The notes beneath the pieces were generated by a model, which was not told where the DNA came from, made no database searches, and saw nothing but the letters and a program-made list of their open reading frames with translations. From the NCBI GenBank assembly GCA_963978895.1, contig OZ022247.1, positions 8,033,447-8,097,446 of the forward strand: a DNA stretch of 64,000 nucleotides, written 5' to 3'. Origin of the DNA: Erpobdella octoculata. Lineage: Eukaryota > Annelida > Clitellata > Hirudinida > Erpobdellidae. The translations under genes were made by a program, and so were the position numbers. Of the stretch, positions 11,404-22,632 are shown in pieces; the first letter of the stretch is position 1; the number at the start of each line of letters is the position of its first letter.

Positions 11404-12741
11404 ATGATTGTTTTGTGGATACTAGTTATTTGGTTCATGCAAAACAGAAACGCGTTGTCTCCATATGTAGGACAATTTGATATTGTGCGTATTAAAGATA
11501 AGACATTATGCACTTCTATTAATGCTGCTAATGTGAAGATTTTAAGAAATATTTCGACTCAGAACGATGCAGAAAAAATAATTTCATTAAAAGAAGATGA
11601 ATTGAATTGTTGTCTTGAATGTTTCAATGATAGAAGTTGTTCCAGTTTGAAAGTTATCACAGAAAATGAATCTGCAATCTTGTGTCATCTCTTTCCCAAA
11701 ATGCCTACAACTTTGAATACCGATAGTTTAAACAAGAATTGTTTAATGTATTCAAGTCGAAGTAAGATTTACATAAGCATTTTTAAGTTTGCTAACAGAA
11801 TTAAAAATATTGTTTGAATACATTTTGCTGTAACAGGACAATTTATTATTTTTATTTCAGAAATTTGCTATTTAAACATAAATTCATGGGGAATGAATGA
11901 CAGTGTTTCCAGGTATTCATCGTCATTCTTGGAAGTTTCGGGTGGAGAAAAAATCAATTGTCTGGAAAGAGGAATCAACACTGTTATTCTTGAACCAACC
12001 AATTGCACATTGAAATTCTATAAAAACTTTGACACTTGCTTATACCCAATAAGGACACAAGAATTAATGTCCTACATGAAGGAAGTAAATATATTATGAA
12101 CATGGACACAACAAAAGTTAATATAAAAAATAACTAAAAAAAATAAAAAATTCATATTAATTAAAAACACTTACATAATTTCATTTCATTCCAAATTTAA
12201 CGTTTTACATGTAACCAAAATTCATACAGTTTTTTTTAAAATGTCTTTTTTTAAATTTGTTTCAACAACATGGTTATTGTTAATATTTTGAGTAGGTTAA
12301 TTATAATTAAAAATTAAAATCTTCCTTACATTAATCAACTATTTCTATACCGTTATTACTTAATTCTGTTTCAAGGAGCTGACAGATCAGACAATTTTAA
12401 TTGGACAAACATTCGATGATGCCTGGCTTAATCTGGACCCGATAAAAAATTATCTAACATCACAAAGATTGAATACGAACAGTTTGGTTTTCAGAGGAAA
12501 AATGGCTTTTATCTGGCAAAAAGGGTTTCCTGATAAATCAATTATTCAGATAAGAAATGACATGAAGCCACTTTCAATTCAAATTGCTATTGAAAGTAAA
12601 ACACACTTAATTACTTTTCTTTAATGAAAGTTCTAACTAAAGTAAGTATAATAATACTCTAATAAGAAAAATTGATTTTATATTTTTACAGGTTGGAAAA
12701 GCGGCAATGTAACAGAAGTAAATTTCGTACAGATAAACTGA
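11404..12741 (+). CDS. secreted PAN/apple-like plus FAM3/ILEI-like protein (gene A)
   Basis: Four exons: 11404-11761, 11861-12084, 12376-12595 and 12692-12741. All three introns are GT-AG with phases 1, 0 and 1, giving about 283 residues. Residues 1-17 form a hydrophobic signal peptide. A cysteine-rich module follows (C36, DELNCCLECF at 65-74, C79, CHLFP, NCLMYSS), typical of PAN/apple adhesion domains. Exons 2-3 encode a FAM3/ILEI-like domain: a SWG motif, SGGEKINC, RGINTVILEPTNC, a FDTC segment, ILIGQTFDDA and FIWQKG. In FAM3 proteins this fold acts extracellularly, cytokine-like or carbohydrate-binding. A convergent paralogue lies 4 kb away. The ATG was chosen because it opens the signal peptide. 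Exon structure is inferred by eye. Confidence 0.8.
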
Positions 12742-12825
12742 CAAACAAAACAATTGTAAATGAGACGCTTGCTTTTGTTTAGCTAGAATGACAATAATAT
12801 TAGTTTTTTATTACATACTTTTATT

Positions 12826-12965
12826 CAACTTGCAATCTCTGTTTCTTTGTTTGTTTGTGTCTGTCTCTGTACGCAAATCTAGCAAGTAAAATTTAACCAG
12901 TTTTTTGAATAGCTAGGAAGCTGAAACTTTCATCATAGCTTTATATTGAAACACAATAAATTATT
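12826..12965 (+). repeat. dispersed repeat with CTGT/GTTT tract
   Basis: A tract TTTGTTTGTTTGTGTCTGTC is followed by GTACGCAAATCTAGCAAG, TTAACCAG, and AGCTAGGAAGCTGAAACTTTC. The same order recurs reversed at 24640-24790. Looser relatives lie near 16100-16225, 22280-22480, 25370-25520, 57900-58010 and 58370-58490. The family identity is unknown. Confidence 0.65.
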
Positions 12966-14389
12966 CAATTGAATTCGACATATGTTAATAAACAAATAAA
13001 CTGAATTTACTGAAACAGCAAAGTCAGCACGTGATTCATCTGAAGATTGCGTAATATTCATGACGTCACGATTTATTTATTTTTTATGTTACGATCGTTA
13101 TTTTGAATATCGCAAACGTATGTGTTGAAAAACTCCTTTTTCTTTTACTTGTTTCTGAATTTAATGATTGTTTGTAATAATACTAGATGTTGCTTTACAT
13201 CACTAAAGTTATGTATTTTAAGATTTTTGCTTTCTTTTATATATGGTTTTATATTCTGCCATTGAGCATTTGCACATTTGTTATTATTGTTGGAACAAAC
13301 TGGTATAAAAATAATATAGAAAATTGCATAGAGATTGTTTAACACAACGTTTAAAAATTAAAATATTAAACACTGTTAACATATTTTAATTCATTTAAAC
13401 AAATTTTAAAACAAAACTACTACTATGAGCTTACATAGCTGATGACAATAAATTTTAAATTAGACTCGTAAATGAAATTGTCAATTCAAAAACATGTTAT
13501 CTGTTGAATTTTATTTAAAAACTAAAACTAATTTTTTTAGAGTAGTGAGTTCATCAGTTTACCGGATTTATGGGTTTTTTGGCAGTAAAAAATTGTTGAA
13601 GTAAATTTTAATTTTAAATTATATTAACAATTTTCGTAAAAATAAAAAAAAAATTTTGCTTTTCAACTTGTGAAATAAATTTTGTCTTTTGCTGCCAGCT
13701 TTTTAAATGTACAAATGAATAATAGAAAACAAATGAAAGAAGAAAATATTGGAAAAATATATGAAACAATTCTATCACAATCACTGATTTTTCCTAAATG
13801 AGAAAAATAGAAGATATAAGGCAGAAAACAATACACAGGTTTTTTAAATGACACATACGAGGGATCACTTAGTTCTAGTTCTAGAAAATTTTACAAAAAT
13901 AGTGAACTACTTCATACAATTTTTATCTCAATATACCTAATTGAAAATTTTTAAAGCAATAATTTGAAACTTTTTCTAGAAGGTATAATTTATTCAAACG
14001 GCATTAAAACGGTTTTAATAACTTTGTCTCAAATAAGCATTTAAGAAATGTGGTTCAAAAATCACAGTGTTACTTTAATTATTTTTATAGATCTACTTTT
14101 TAAAATAAATTTTTTTTTAGAACCAGCACATTTATATAATTAAAGAAATTAGGATTTATATTTTTATAATTTGAATATTGTAAATATATTCATCCAAAAT
14201 TATTTTTTGTTTTTACTTTAAATTCCTCAATTTTAATAGACGTTTATTACCACATTAACAAGATTTTTCTAGTTTTACTTGTTAAATTTGTCATTAAATT
14301 TGCATGTTCATGGAATATTTAATAAAGTTTAATCAAATGTTCTTTATTATTTTGTTGTATAAATGTATGTTAATACCACGTTTTGTCAT
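12966..14389. other. AT-rich non-coding DNA
   Basis: Follows gene A. An AATAAA-like signal occurs near 12954, just before this stretch. I see no reading frame with recognisable protein features and no clear repeat. Confidence 0.55.
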
Positions 14390-14573
<184 letters not shown>

Positions 14574-14667
14574 TTATAAAAAAAACATTTTTATTGTCAG
14601 TAAATAATTATTGTCGGTGTCAAAAAATGTTTAAACTAATTTTTAAGAGTTGCGTTCGATCATTTAA

Positions 14668-14922
14668 CTGAAATGAAAAGTTATTTTAAATCATAAAAAA
14701 TACATTTGTAAAAACACAACATTTTCTTGCGCACTAAAAACTATATTATAATTATGTTTTGTTTTATAAGATTTAAAAACTGTTATAAAGTCTTTTACTA
14801 AAATGTGAACAATTTATTCAAAAACTCTGCTAGACTAATAGGAAAATTATTTTATAGTTTTTGGTGCGCAAGAAAACGTTTTTTAAAAATGTATTTTTTA
14901 TGATTTAAAATAACTTTTCAGT
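14668..14922. mobile_element. MITE-like hairpin element
   Basis: About 70-bp arms at 14676-14746 and 14848-14921 are inverted copies. They share AAAAGTTATTTTAAATCAT and TTTTCTTGCGCAC, around a ~100-bp spacer. The right arm ends exactly where the long ATGT microsatellite begins. No target duplication is clear. Confidence 0.65.
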
Positions 14923-14925
14923 ATG

Positions 14926-15062
14926 CTTGCATGTATGTATGTATGTATGTATGTATGTATGTATGTATGTATGTATGTATGTATGTATGTATGTATGTAT
15001 GTATGTATGTATGTATGTATGTATGTATGTATGTATGTATGTATGTATGTATTTTATGTCTG

Positions 15063-15093
<31 letters not shown>

Positions 15094-15734
15094 GTATGTA
15101 TGTATGTATGTATGTATGTATGTATGTATGTATGTATGTATGTATGTATGTATGTATGTATGTATGTATGTATGTATGTATGTATGTATGTATGTATGTA
15201 TGTATGTATGTATGTATGTATGTATGTATGTATGTATGTATGTATGTATGTATGTATGTATGTATGTATGTATGTATGTATGTATGTATGTATGTATGTA
15301 TGTATGTATGTATGTATGTATGTATGTATGTATGTATGTATGTATGTATGTATGTATGTATGTATGTATGTATGTATGTATGTATGTATGTATGTATGTA
15401 TGTATGTATGTATGTATGTATGTATGTATGTATGTATGTATGTATGTATGTATGTATGTATGTATGTATGTATGTATGTATGTATGTATGTATGTATGTA
15501 TGTATGTATGTATGTATGTATGTATGTATGTATGTATGTATGTATGTATGTATGTATGTATGTATGTATGTATGTATGTATGTATGTATGTATGTATGTA
15601 TGTATGTATGTATGTATGTATGTATGTATGTATGTATGTATGTATGTATGTATGTATGTATGTATGTATGTATGTATGTATGTATGTATGTATGTATGTA
15701 TGTATGTATGTATGTATGTGTGTATGTAGGCATG
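14926..15734. repeat. (ATGT)n microsatellite, ~800 bp
   Basis: Roughly 200 near-perfect ATGT units, with rare interruptions at about 15053-15060 and 15092. All three reading frames on each strand stay open because of the repeat. The Met-Tyr-Val-Cys and Thr-Tyr-Ile-His frames are not genes. Confidence 0.99.
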
Positions 15735-16400
15735 TATATTATTTTATTAGCTTGTAGATCCAGTAGTTATATCAAGATATCCATGGTTTTCTAAAAGTTT
15801 CATTTTATTAATGTTTGCAAAAAAAATGTTTTTAAATGGATTCTTGTATTGGCTTTATTTCAAACATTTTCTAAAACTGCTCCATTTTTATTTCTCCAAA
15901 AATGTTTTTGAAAAATATTTGGGGCTTCCTTTTGCTTTTTCCTAAATGTTGCCACTGGATTTGTGTTTTGTCTTCAAGAGTACGTTTGTGTGCAAAATTT
16001 GAAATAAAAAAAATCAATTTTAAGTGATAAAAAAACTGATTACAAGATTTTTGGAAAATCCTTGGGACCCCTGCCACCCCCAGCCAAGTGACGACTCTGG
16101 ATTTGTGGGTTGTCAGTTGAAGATACATTTATGTGCAAAATTAAAAATTTAATGATTAATAGGAAGTGGTCGAAAAATCGATTACAAGTTTTTCTAACAA
16201 GCAAGCAAGCAAACAAACAAACATCAGGTGATGCTAATAGAAACGTGGTAAAAAGTAGCGCTGAAATCAAAAAAATGAAATCAAAAAAATATTATTTGAA
16301 AAAAGTCCGTCATTTTTGACTGATTATTTACCGTGCCGTTTGTTACAATGACAAGATCGTTGAATAAATTAATATTTTTGACTACATGCGCATATATAGT
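15735..16400. repeat. diverged dispersed-repeat sequence, two partial copies
   Basis: Two similar ~130-bp blocks (around 15945-16045 and 16090-16190) share CTGGATTTGTG, TGTGCAAAAT and ATTACAAG. The second ends in a GCAAGCAAACAAACAAAC tract like the dispersed family at 12826-12965. No gene is seen. Confidence 0.5.
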
Positions 16401-16659
16401 AACAAAGAATGTATTCAATTTTTTAAAGTGACAAAGATTTTTGGACATTACGCTAAACTTAAAAAATATCTGTACACAAATATTAAAAAAATTTGCTTGA
16501 TTTTAAATAAATAACCATTAAAACTTTAAACAAATGATAAAATATTGAAAATAAAGATAAACCTCTTTCTAACAAAAAGCTTAATGTCATAACAGAGTAT
16601 GCCAGCTTGTAAACACTTCCGTGATGAAAATTCCCCATGAGGCCTAACTGGGAGTCAGA

Positions 16660-18311
16660 TTAATAAATCTGCTTGAATTTCACCATTGTATCATCACCGA
16701 CGTTCCAGGCTGGATAAATGATTTTTTAAGCTAGATTTAATAAATTTGATATAAAAATAATAACGAAAACTGAAATTACAATCACGTTATGCGGTTTTAA
16801 CCTTTTAAACATTAACTTAATTTTATAGTAGATAAAAAACATGGCATTAGAGCACCATTTTCGTGGAATACTCCTCACCAGCGCCAGAAACAGGTCGTAG
16901 AAATGGAATCAAACTGTTTTACCTAAAATCGGGAGGTGCCAAACTCTATTTACCCGAAATCGTGAAACCGGTATCACTGAGTAAATCGAAACCTTGTTGT
17001 ATAAATTTTCACTACTTTATATAATGTATTTAGAATGCTCACTTTCAAGAACCACTTGGATTGCGTGATGGGAGAAGTCATTTCTGATCCGAACGATTGA
17101 TTTCACTGGATATCCTTTCTGCCAGACGAAAGCTAATTTTTTTCTATATCCCAAATTATTGACCTTTAAGCCTTGCGACTCCAAAAAATTATATATTGGT
17201 CCTAAAGATCTTGATGCTTCGTCGCAAGTTTGCCCAAGAAGAATTGTGCCGTTTGACAGCTCCTGAAACAATAACAATCTTAAGCACCTTACTTGATAGC
17301 AGGCGATCAAACAGGGCAAATCAAATTAACATAGACATTGTTATTGCTACAAACTACATATCAAGTTTAAAAAATGACAAGTTTGCAAAATAGCTTTATT
17401 TTTAATTTTGAATAATTATATATTACCACTATTACCTGATTAGTTAATTGCATTACACATTGTTTAGATATTTTTTATAAAACAAACCAATCGACAAATT
17501 AATTTTATTTTTACTTAAAGCATTTAGGAGTTTTCATTTTTGTTTGTATTAAAGTTTAAGGCTAATTTGATGTGAACATTTTAGGTCTACGTCGATAGCG
17601 ACCTACTAATAAAGTATAACGCTAAGCAAACCCACTTTCATGTATGCTTTCATGTTCCAAGCAGCAATGTGGTTAAAATGAGTATCAAAACTCTGTAAAG
17701 AACGGAAAGAACAATTTGTAGGGTTTAAGATGACTGTGTTTATGCCTCGACTGGAGCAATAGACCTTGTCACCTCCAAATACTTCTATCAAGGAATCAGA
17801 TATTCCGGCATTGGCATCATCCCATCTCCAGCAGCTGATGTTCAAGCGACAAATATCTAAGATAACAATTATAAAAAAATTAATTTTAAATTAGTATTAA
17901 TTCAATGAATATGTTTATTGCGTAAACGACAATTGATGACCAATTTCGACTTGAATACATTCGACAACGACTCATGTTTTGAGTAACAAATTCCGGCAAA
18001 TTAGGATAAAATTGGCACGAGATTTCTAAATTATCATCAATAGCAATTTGCACACTGGAACAGTTGGAATGAGAAAAACATTCAAGACAGCAGTTCAGTT
18101 CGTCACTCCTTGTTATTCCACTCAAGGTAGCTTCATATCCTGTTCTATTACAGGCCTCACAACTTCTTCTTAAGGGTTTGATACTTATTCCTGTAACATT
18201 GGTGCAGATAGCGTTGTTTTGAATAGTCAACCCATTAAAGAGACCTAAATTTTGAGACTCAATTCGGTAATCAGAGAGCGCTAAAATTGTTAATAAATAC
18301 GGCAAAATCAT
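16660..18311 (-). CDS. secreted PAN/apple-like plus FAM3/ILEI-like protein (gene B)
   Basis: Exons run 18311-17945, 17856-17636, 17262-17043 and 16709-16660. They mirror gene A with the same phases, and exons 3 and 4 have identical lengths. The product is about 285 residues. A signal peptide (MILPYLLTILALS) is followed by the PAN-like cysteines (DELNCCLECF, CQFYP, CRMYSS). The ILEI-like domain follows: SCWRWDD, GGDKVYC, RGINTVILNPTNC, FDTH, TILLGQTCDEA, NNLGYRKKLAFVWQKG. The last exon was found by matching gene A (WNVGDDTMVKFKQIY). Intron 1 would begin AT (ATTGGT) instead of GT, and no in-phase GT alternative is visible. Splicing may therefore be altered and the gene may be decaying, though all four exons are otherwise open. 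Confidence 0.72.
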
Positions 18312-18412
18312 AATCTAAACCTCTCGAATCACATTAAACGAATTAGACACACCATTACGTATTTACGAGATATATTTAAACATAAAATGCATATAAAAGT
18401 TGAATGCTTGGT

Positions 18413-18424
18413 TATATATATATA

Positions 18425-18500
<76 letters not shown>

Positions 18501-18505
18501 TATAT
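18413..18505. repeat. (TA)n microsatellite
   Basis: Near-perfect TA repeat directly preceding the 355-bp tandem array. Confidence 0.97.
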
Positions 18506-18508
18506 GTT

Positions 18509-21183
18509 TTTTGGCGGTGGAAGTGGCGCAGATGGTAAGGTAGTTGGCATGATGCGAGGCGGTGTTGCCGATCCGACAGTCGTGGGTTCAAGTCTGAAGT
18601 TGAGACATTTATATCTTGTGTTATTTCGTGGTGGATTGTACGCCATCCAAGTTTCTGATATATGTGGCTCGTAAAAACATATCAACGCTATGTTTCCTTA
18701 TAATATATATCATAAAACATATATATCTTCGATAGCTATTAAATTAGATCGTGACGGATTGTACGCCGTACAACTTATATACTATCGAGCATTGATTCGT
18801 ACCCATTCATAGTCGAGTGTTGTGTTCAACATACTCCAACAAAAGCGCTTAACAACCACTGTTTTTTGGCGGTGGAAGTGGCGCAGATGGTAAGGTAGTT
18901 GGCATGATGCGAGGCGGTGTTGCCGATCCGACAGTCGTGGGTTCGAGTCTGAAGTTGAGACATTTATATCTTGGGTTATTTCGTGGTGGATTGTACGCCA
19001 TCCAAGTTTCTGATATATGTGGCTCGTAAAAACATATCAACGCTATGTTTCCTTATAATATATATCATAAAACATATATATCTTCGATAGCTATTAAATT
19101 AGATCGTGACGGATTGTACGCCGTACAACTTATATACTATCGAGCATTGATTCGTACCCATTCATAGTCGAGTGTTGTGTTCAACATACTCCAACAAAAG
19201 CGCTTAACAACCACTGTTTTTTGGCGGTGGAAGTGGCGCAGATGGTAAGGTAGTTGGCATGATGCGAGGCGGTGTTGCCGATCCGACAGTCTGAAGTTGA
19301 GACATTTATATCTTGTGTTATTTCGTGGTGGATTGTACGCCATCCAAGTTTCTGATATATGTGGCTCGTAAAAACATATCAACGCTATGTTTCCTTATAA
19401 TATATATCATAAAACATATATATCTTCGATAGCTATTAAATTAGATCGTGACGGATTGTACGCCGTACAACTTATATACTATCGAGCATTGATTCGTACC
19501 CATTCATAGTCGAGTGTTGTGTTCAACATACTCCAACAAAAGCGCTTAACAACCACTGTTTTTTGGCGGTGGAAGTGGCGCAGATGGTAAGGTAGTTGGC
19601 ATGATGCGAGGCGGTGTTGCCGATCCGACAGTCGTGGGTTCGAGTCTGAAGTTGAGACATTTATATCTTGTGTTATTTCGTGGTGGATTGTACGCCATCC
19701 AAGTTTCTGATATATGTGGCTCGTAAAAACATATCAACGCTATGTTTCCTTATAATATATATCATAAAACATATATATCTTCGATAGCTATTAAATTAGA
19801 TCGTGATGGATTGTACGCCGTACAACTTATATACTATCGAGCATTGATTCGTACCCATTCATAGTCGAGTGTTGTGTTCAACATACTCCAACAAAAGCGC
19901 TTAACAACCACTGTTTTTTGGCGGTGGAAGTGGCGCAGATGGTAAGGTAGTTGGCATGATGCGAGGCGGTGTTGCCGATCCGACAGTCGTGGGTTCGAGT
20001 CTGAAGTTGAGACATTTATATCTTGTGTTATTTCGTGGTGGATTGTACGCCATCCAAGTTTCTGATATATGTGGCTCGTAAAAACATATCAACGCTATGT
20101 TTCCTTATAATATATATAATAAAACATATATATCTTCGATAGCTATTAAATTAGATCGTGACGGATTGTACGCCGTACAACTTATATACTATCGAGCATT
20201 GATTCGTACCCATTCATAGTCGAGTGTTGTGTTCAACATACCCCAACAAAAGCGCTTAACAACCACTGTTTTTTGGCGGTGGAACTGGCGCAGATGGTAA
20301 GGTAGTTGGCATGATGCGAGGCGGTGTTGCCGATCCGACAGTCGTGGGTTTGAGTCTGAAGTTGAGACATTTATATCTTGTGTTATTTCGTGGTGGATTT
20401 TACGCCATCCAAGTTTCTGATATATGTGGCTCGTAAAAACATATCAACGCTATGTTTCCTTATAATATATATCATAAAACATATATATCTTCGATAGCTA
20501 TTAAATTAGATCGTGACGGATTGTACGCCGTACAACTTATATACTATCGAGCATTGATTCGTACCCATTCACAGTCGAGTGTTGTGTTCAACATACCCCA
20601 ACAAAAGCGCTTAACAACCACTGTTTTTTGGCGGTGGAAGTGGCGCAGATGGTAAGGTAGTTGGCATGATGCGAGGCGGTGTTGCCGATCCGACAGTCGT
20701 GGGTTCGAGTCTGAAGTTGAGACATTTATATTTGCGTTATTTCGTGGTGGATTGTACGCCATCCAAGTTTCTGATATATGTGGCTCGTAAAAACATATCA
20801 ACGCTATGTTTCCTTATAATATATATCATAAAACATATATATCTTCGATAGCTATTAAATTAGATCGTGACGGATTGTACGCCGTACAACTTATATACTA
20901 TCGAGCATTGATTCATACCCATTCATAGTCGAGTGTTGTGTTCAACATACCCCAACAAAAGCGCTTAACAACCACTGTTTTTTGGCGGTGGAAGTGGCGC
21001 AGATGGTAAGGTAGTTGGCATGATGCGAGGCGGTGTTGCCGATCCGACAGTCGTGGGTTCGAGTCTGAAGTTGAGACATTTATATTTGCGTTATTTCGTG
21101 GTGGATTGTACGCCATCCAAGTTTCTGATATATGTGGCTCGTAAAAACATATCAACGCTATGTTTCCTTATAATATATATACA
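18509..21183 (+). repeat. tandem array of eight tRNA-like 355-bp units
   Basis: The marker GGCGGTGGAAG starts at 18513, 18868, 19223, 19565, 19920, 20275, 20630 and 20984, giving a period of 355 (342 once, 354 once). Each unit carries a Pol III-type A box, TGGCGCAGATGG, and a B box, GGTTCGAGTC, 61 bases apart. This spacing suits a tRNA-derived SINE head or a long-variable-arm tRNA. Downstream each unit repeats GGATTGTACGCC twice and ends with AAAGCGCTTAACAACCACTG. Units differ by only a few substitutions. Unit 3 has lost 13 bases removing the B box. The array is bounded by TA-rich DNA at both ends. The repeated 63-residue minus-strand frame is not a gene. Confidence 0.9.
18879..18949 (+). promoter_or_regulatory. 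Pol III A and B boxes in array unit 2
   Basis: TGGCGCAGATGG at 18879-18890 fits the A-box consensus. GGTTCGAGTC at 18940-18949 fits the B box. Equivalent pairs occur in the other units. Unit 1 has GGTTCAAGTC, unit 6 GGTTTGAGTC, and unit 3 lacks the box. Confidence 0.7.
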
Positions 21184-21712
21184 TATATATAAACATGTGT
21201 GTATGTGTGTATGTGTATACTAATTGATCTCAAAAGTGCTCATATGCCGAGAAAGATGAATTACGTCTGACATTGTCTACTACGGTAAGAATGGACTCAA
21301 GTCACGCGTCAAGTGTTTCAAATCAAAAGACTTTCCATGACATTTTTCCCAAAAATGTTTTAGATTTGAAATCAGAAGCAAATTCATTTTGAAAAAAAAA
21401 GTAAAAGGTTAAAAACACACGCGCAATAAACACCCAATTGACATGCGATTGTCGTTAAGCAATTGTTTTGTCCACGTGTACAGACAATGCGCTCGTTTTT
21501 TTCGGCTTGCAAACTAATGAACTGAGCTGAAATAAATAACTTTTAGTACATTCATAAGTGTTTTTGGAGAATTTCTACAAAAAGCCACGATATATAATTG
21601 ATTTTGGCAGGTGCTGGAATGTGTAACTAGTGGCATGTCACATGTACATTGCTAGTCACACCTAGGAAAGAATTAGCGTAATTATTCAATTTAAACAAAA
21701 TCACAATTTCAA
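21184..21712. other. AT-rich intergenic DNA
   Basis: Begins with a short TATG/TGTA microsatellite. No gene, RNA or repeat family is recognised. Confidence 0.5.
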
Positions 21713-22039
21713 CAGCGTCATTTTAGCAAAACTTTAAGGGGGGCAACATTTTCTAAAGACCCACCATTTTTTTCCAAATCTTTTCAAAACCTCTTTAAAA
21801 AAAGCTGATGACCGGGATGGTGTAGTAACAAATACTTTTTTTTTCAAACATTTTCGAAATTTTTTTATATTTTTTTTTTGAAAAAGTTCTGATAACCAAG
21901 GGGGCAGTCGCACATCATTTTTCCAAAAAGGGGTCTACTCAAACTTTACAAGATTCCACTTTACACTTCTGAGGGCTTTTTGGTGAGGCACTTTTATCTT
22001 TTGGAAGCCCCCATGCCCTCCACCAAATTGACGTCCAGG
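21713..22039. mobile_element. short diverged relative of the 5593-7729 hAT-like element
   Basis: The left end, CAGCGTCATTTTAGCAAAAC followed by GGGGGGCA, parallels CAGGGACGTCATTTCAGCAA of the large element. The right end ATTGACGTCCAGG parallels ATTGACGTCCCTG. It also shares GATGACCGGG and poly-G/T segments. At ~330 bp it is MITE-sized. No clear 8-bp duplication remains. Confidence 0.55.
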
Positions 22040-22279
22040 CAAAAATTGTAAAGTCAAATTAAGGTGATTGAGGAAAAACAATTTGAACCAAATAACTTAA
22101 TTTAAAAATGTACTGTTAAATTTCTTTTGCAATTTAAAACACTTGCAAATGGTGATTCCCATTTCCGGTTGAGAGAAACAAACATTGAAGCTTATATGTT
22201 ATTTTGTAAGTCAGCTTATCTTAACAAAACGTGTTTTATTTTTTTTGCCAACTTGTATAAATGAGAAACACAGTTTTTA

Positions 22280-22480
22280 CACACTTTTACTTAACTTGAC
22301 TTCTCTGTCTGTCTGTCTGTCTGTCGTCAAATTTTGCAATCGATTTTAAACTCCCGATGAGCTAGAGACTTAAAAACTTAAACATAACTCCGAACTGATT
22401 AACAATGCATTCTATCAAATTTTCGGATCGATTGGACAAAATTTAATGAAATAATTATTTGTGATATTTTCGTCGAACTA
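22280..22480 (+). repeat. dispersed repeat with (CTGT)n tract
   Basis: TTTACTTAACTTGACTTCT, then CTGTCTGTCTGTCTGTCTGT, then AATTTTGCAATCGATTT and GAGCTAGAGACTTAAAAACTT. The order matches the copies at 25370-25520 and 12826-12965. Confidence 0.6.
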
Positions 22481-22632
22481 TTTATTGTCTATGCTAATAT
22501 GCTCGTTGTTTATGTAACCAAATGTGGCCTACACAATCGATTATATAAAAGTGTGTTTCTAAAAAACTTTGTTTTTTGCTTCACTTGTTGTACATTTAAA
22601 TTAAAAATTTTTCGGCATGCACTGTACAACAG

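Noticed and set aside
14918..15794. Long overlapping open frames of Met-Tyr-Val-Cys and Thr-Tyr-Ile-His repeats
   Set aside because: The ATGT repeat contains no stop in any frame, so openness is automatic. The same applies to 25824-26548 (ACAT repeat).
18513..18600. A functional tRNA gene in the array
   Set aside because: A and B boxes fit, but I could not find a convincing acceptor stem or anticodon arm by eye. tRNA-like repeat is the safer call.
18509..21183. CRISPR-like array
   Set aside because: The repeats are 355 bp with no short repeat-spacer pattern, and the genome is eukaryotic.
18387..21223. Recurrent 63-85-residue frame starting MICFYEPHISETWMAYN
   Set aside because: It lies antisense across the tRNA-like repeat, changes its end with each unit's indels, and has no independent evidence of coding. 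It repeats because the DNA repeats.
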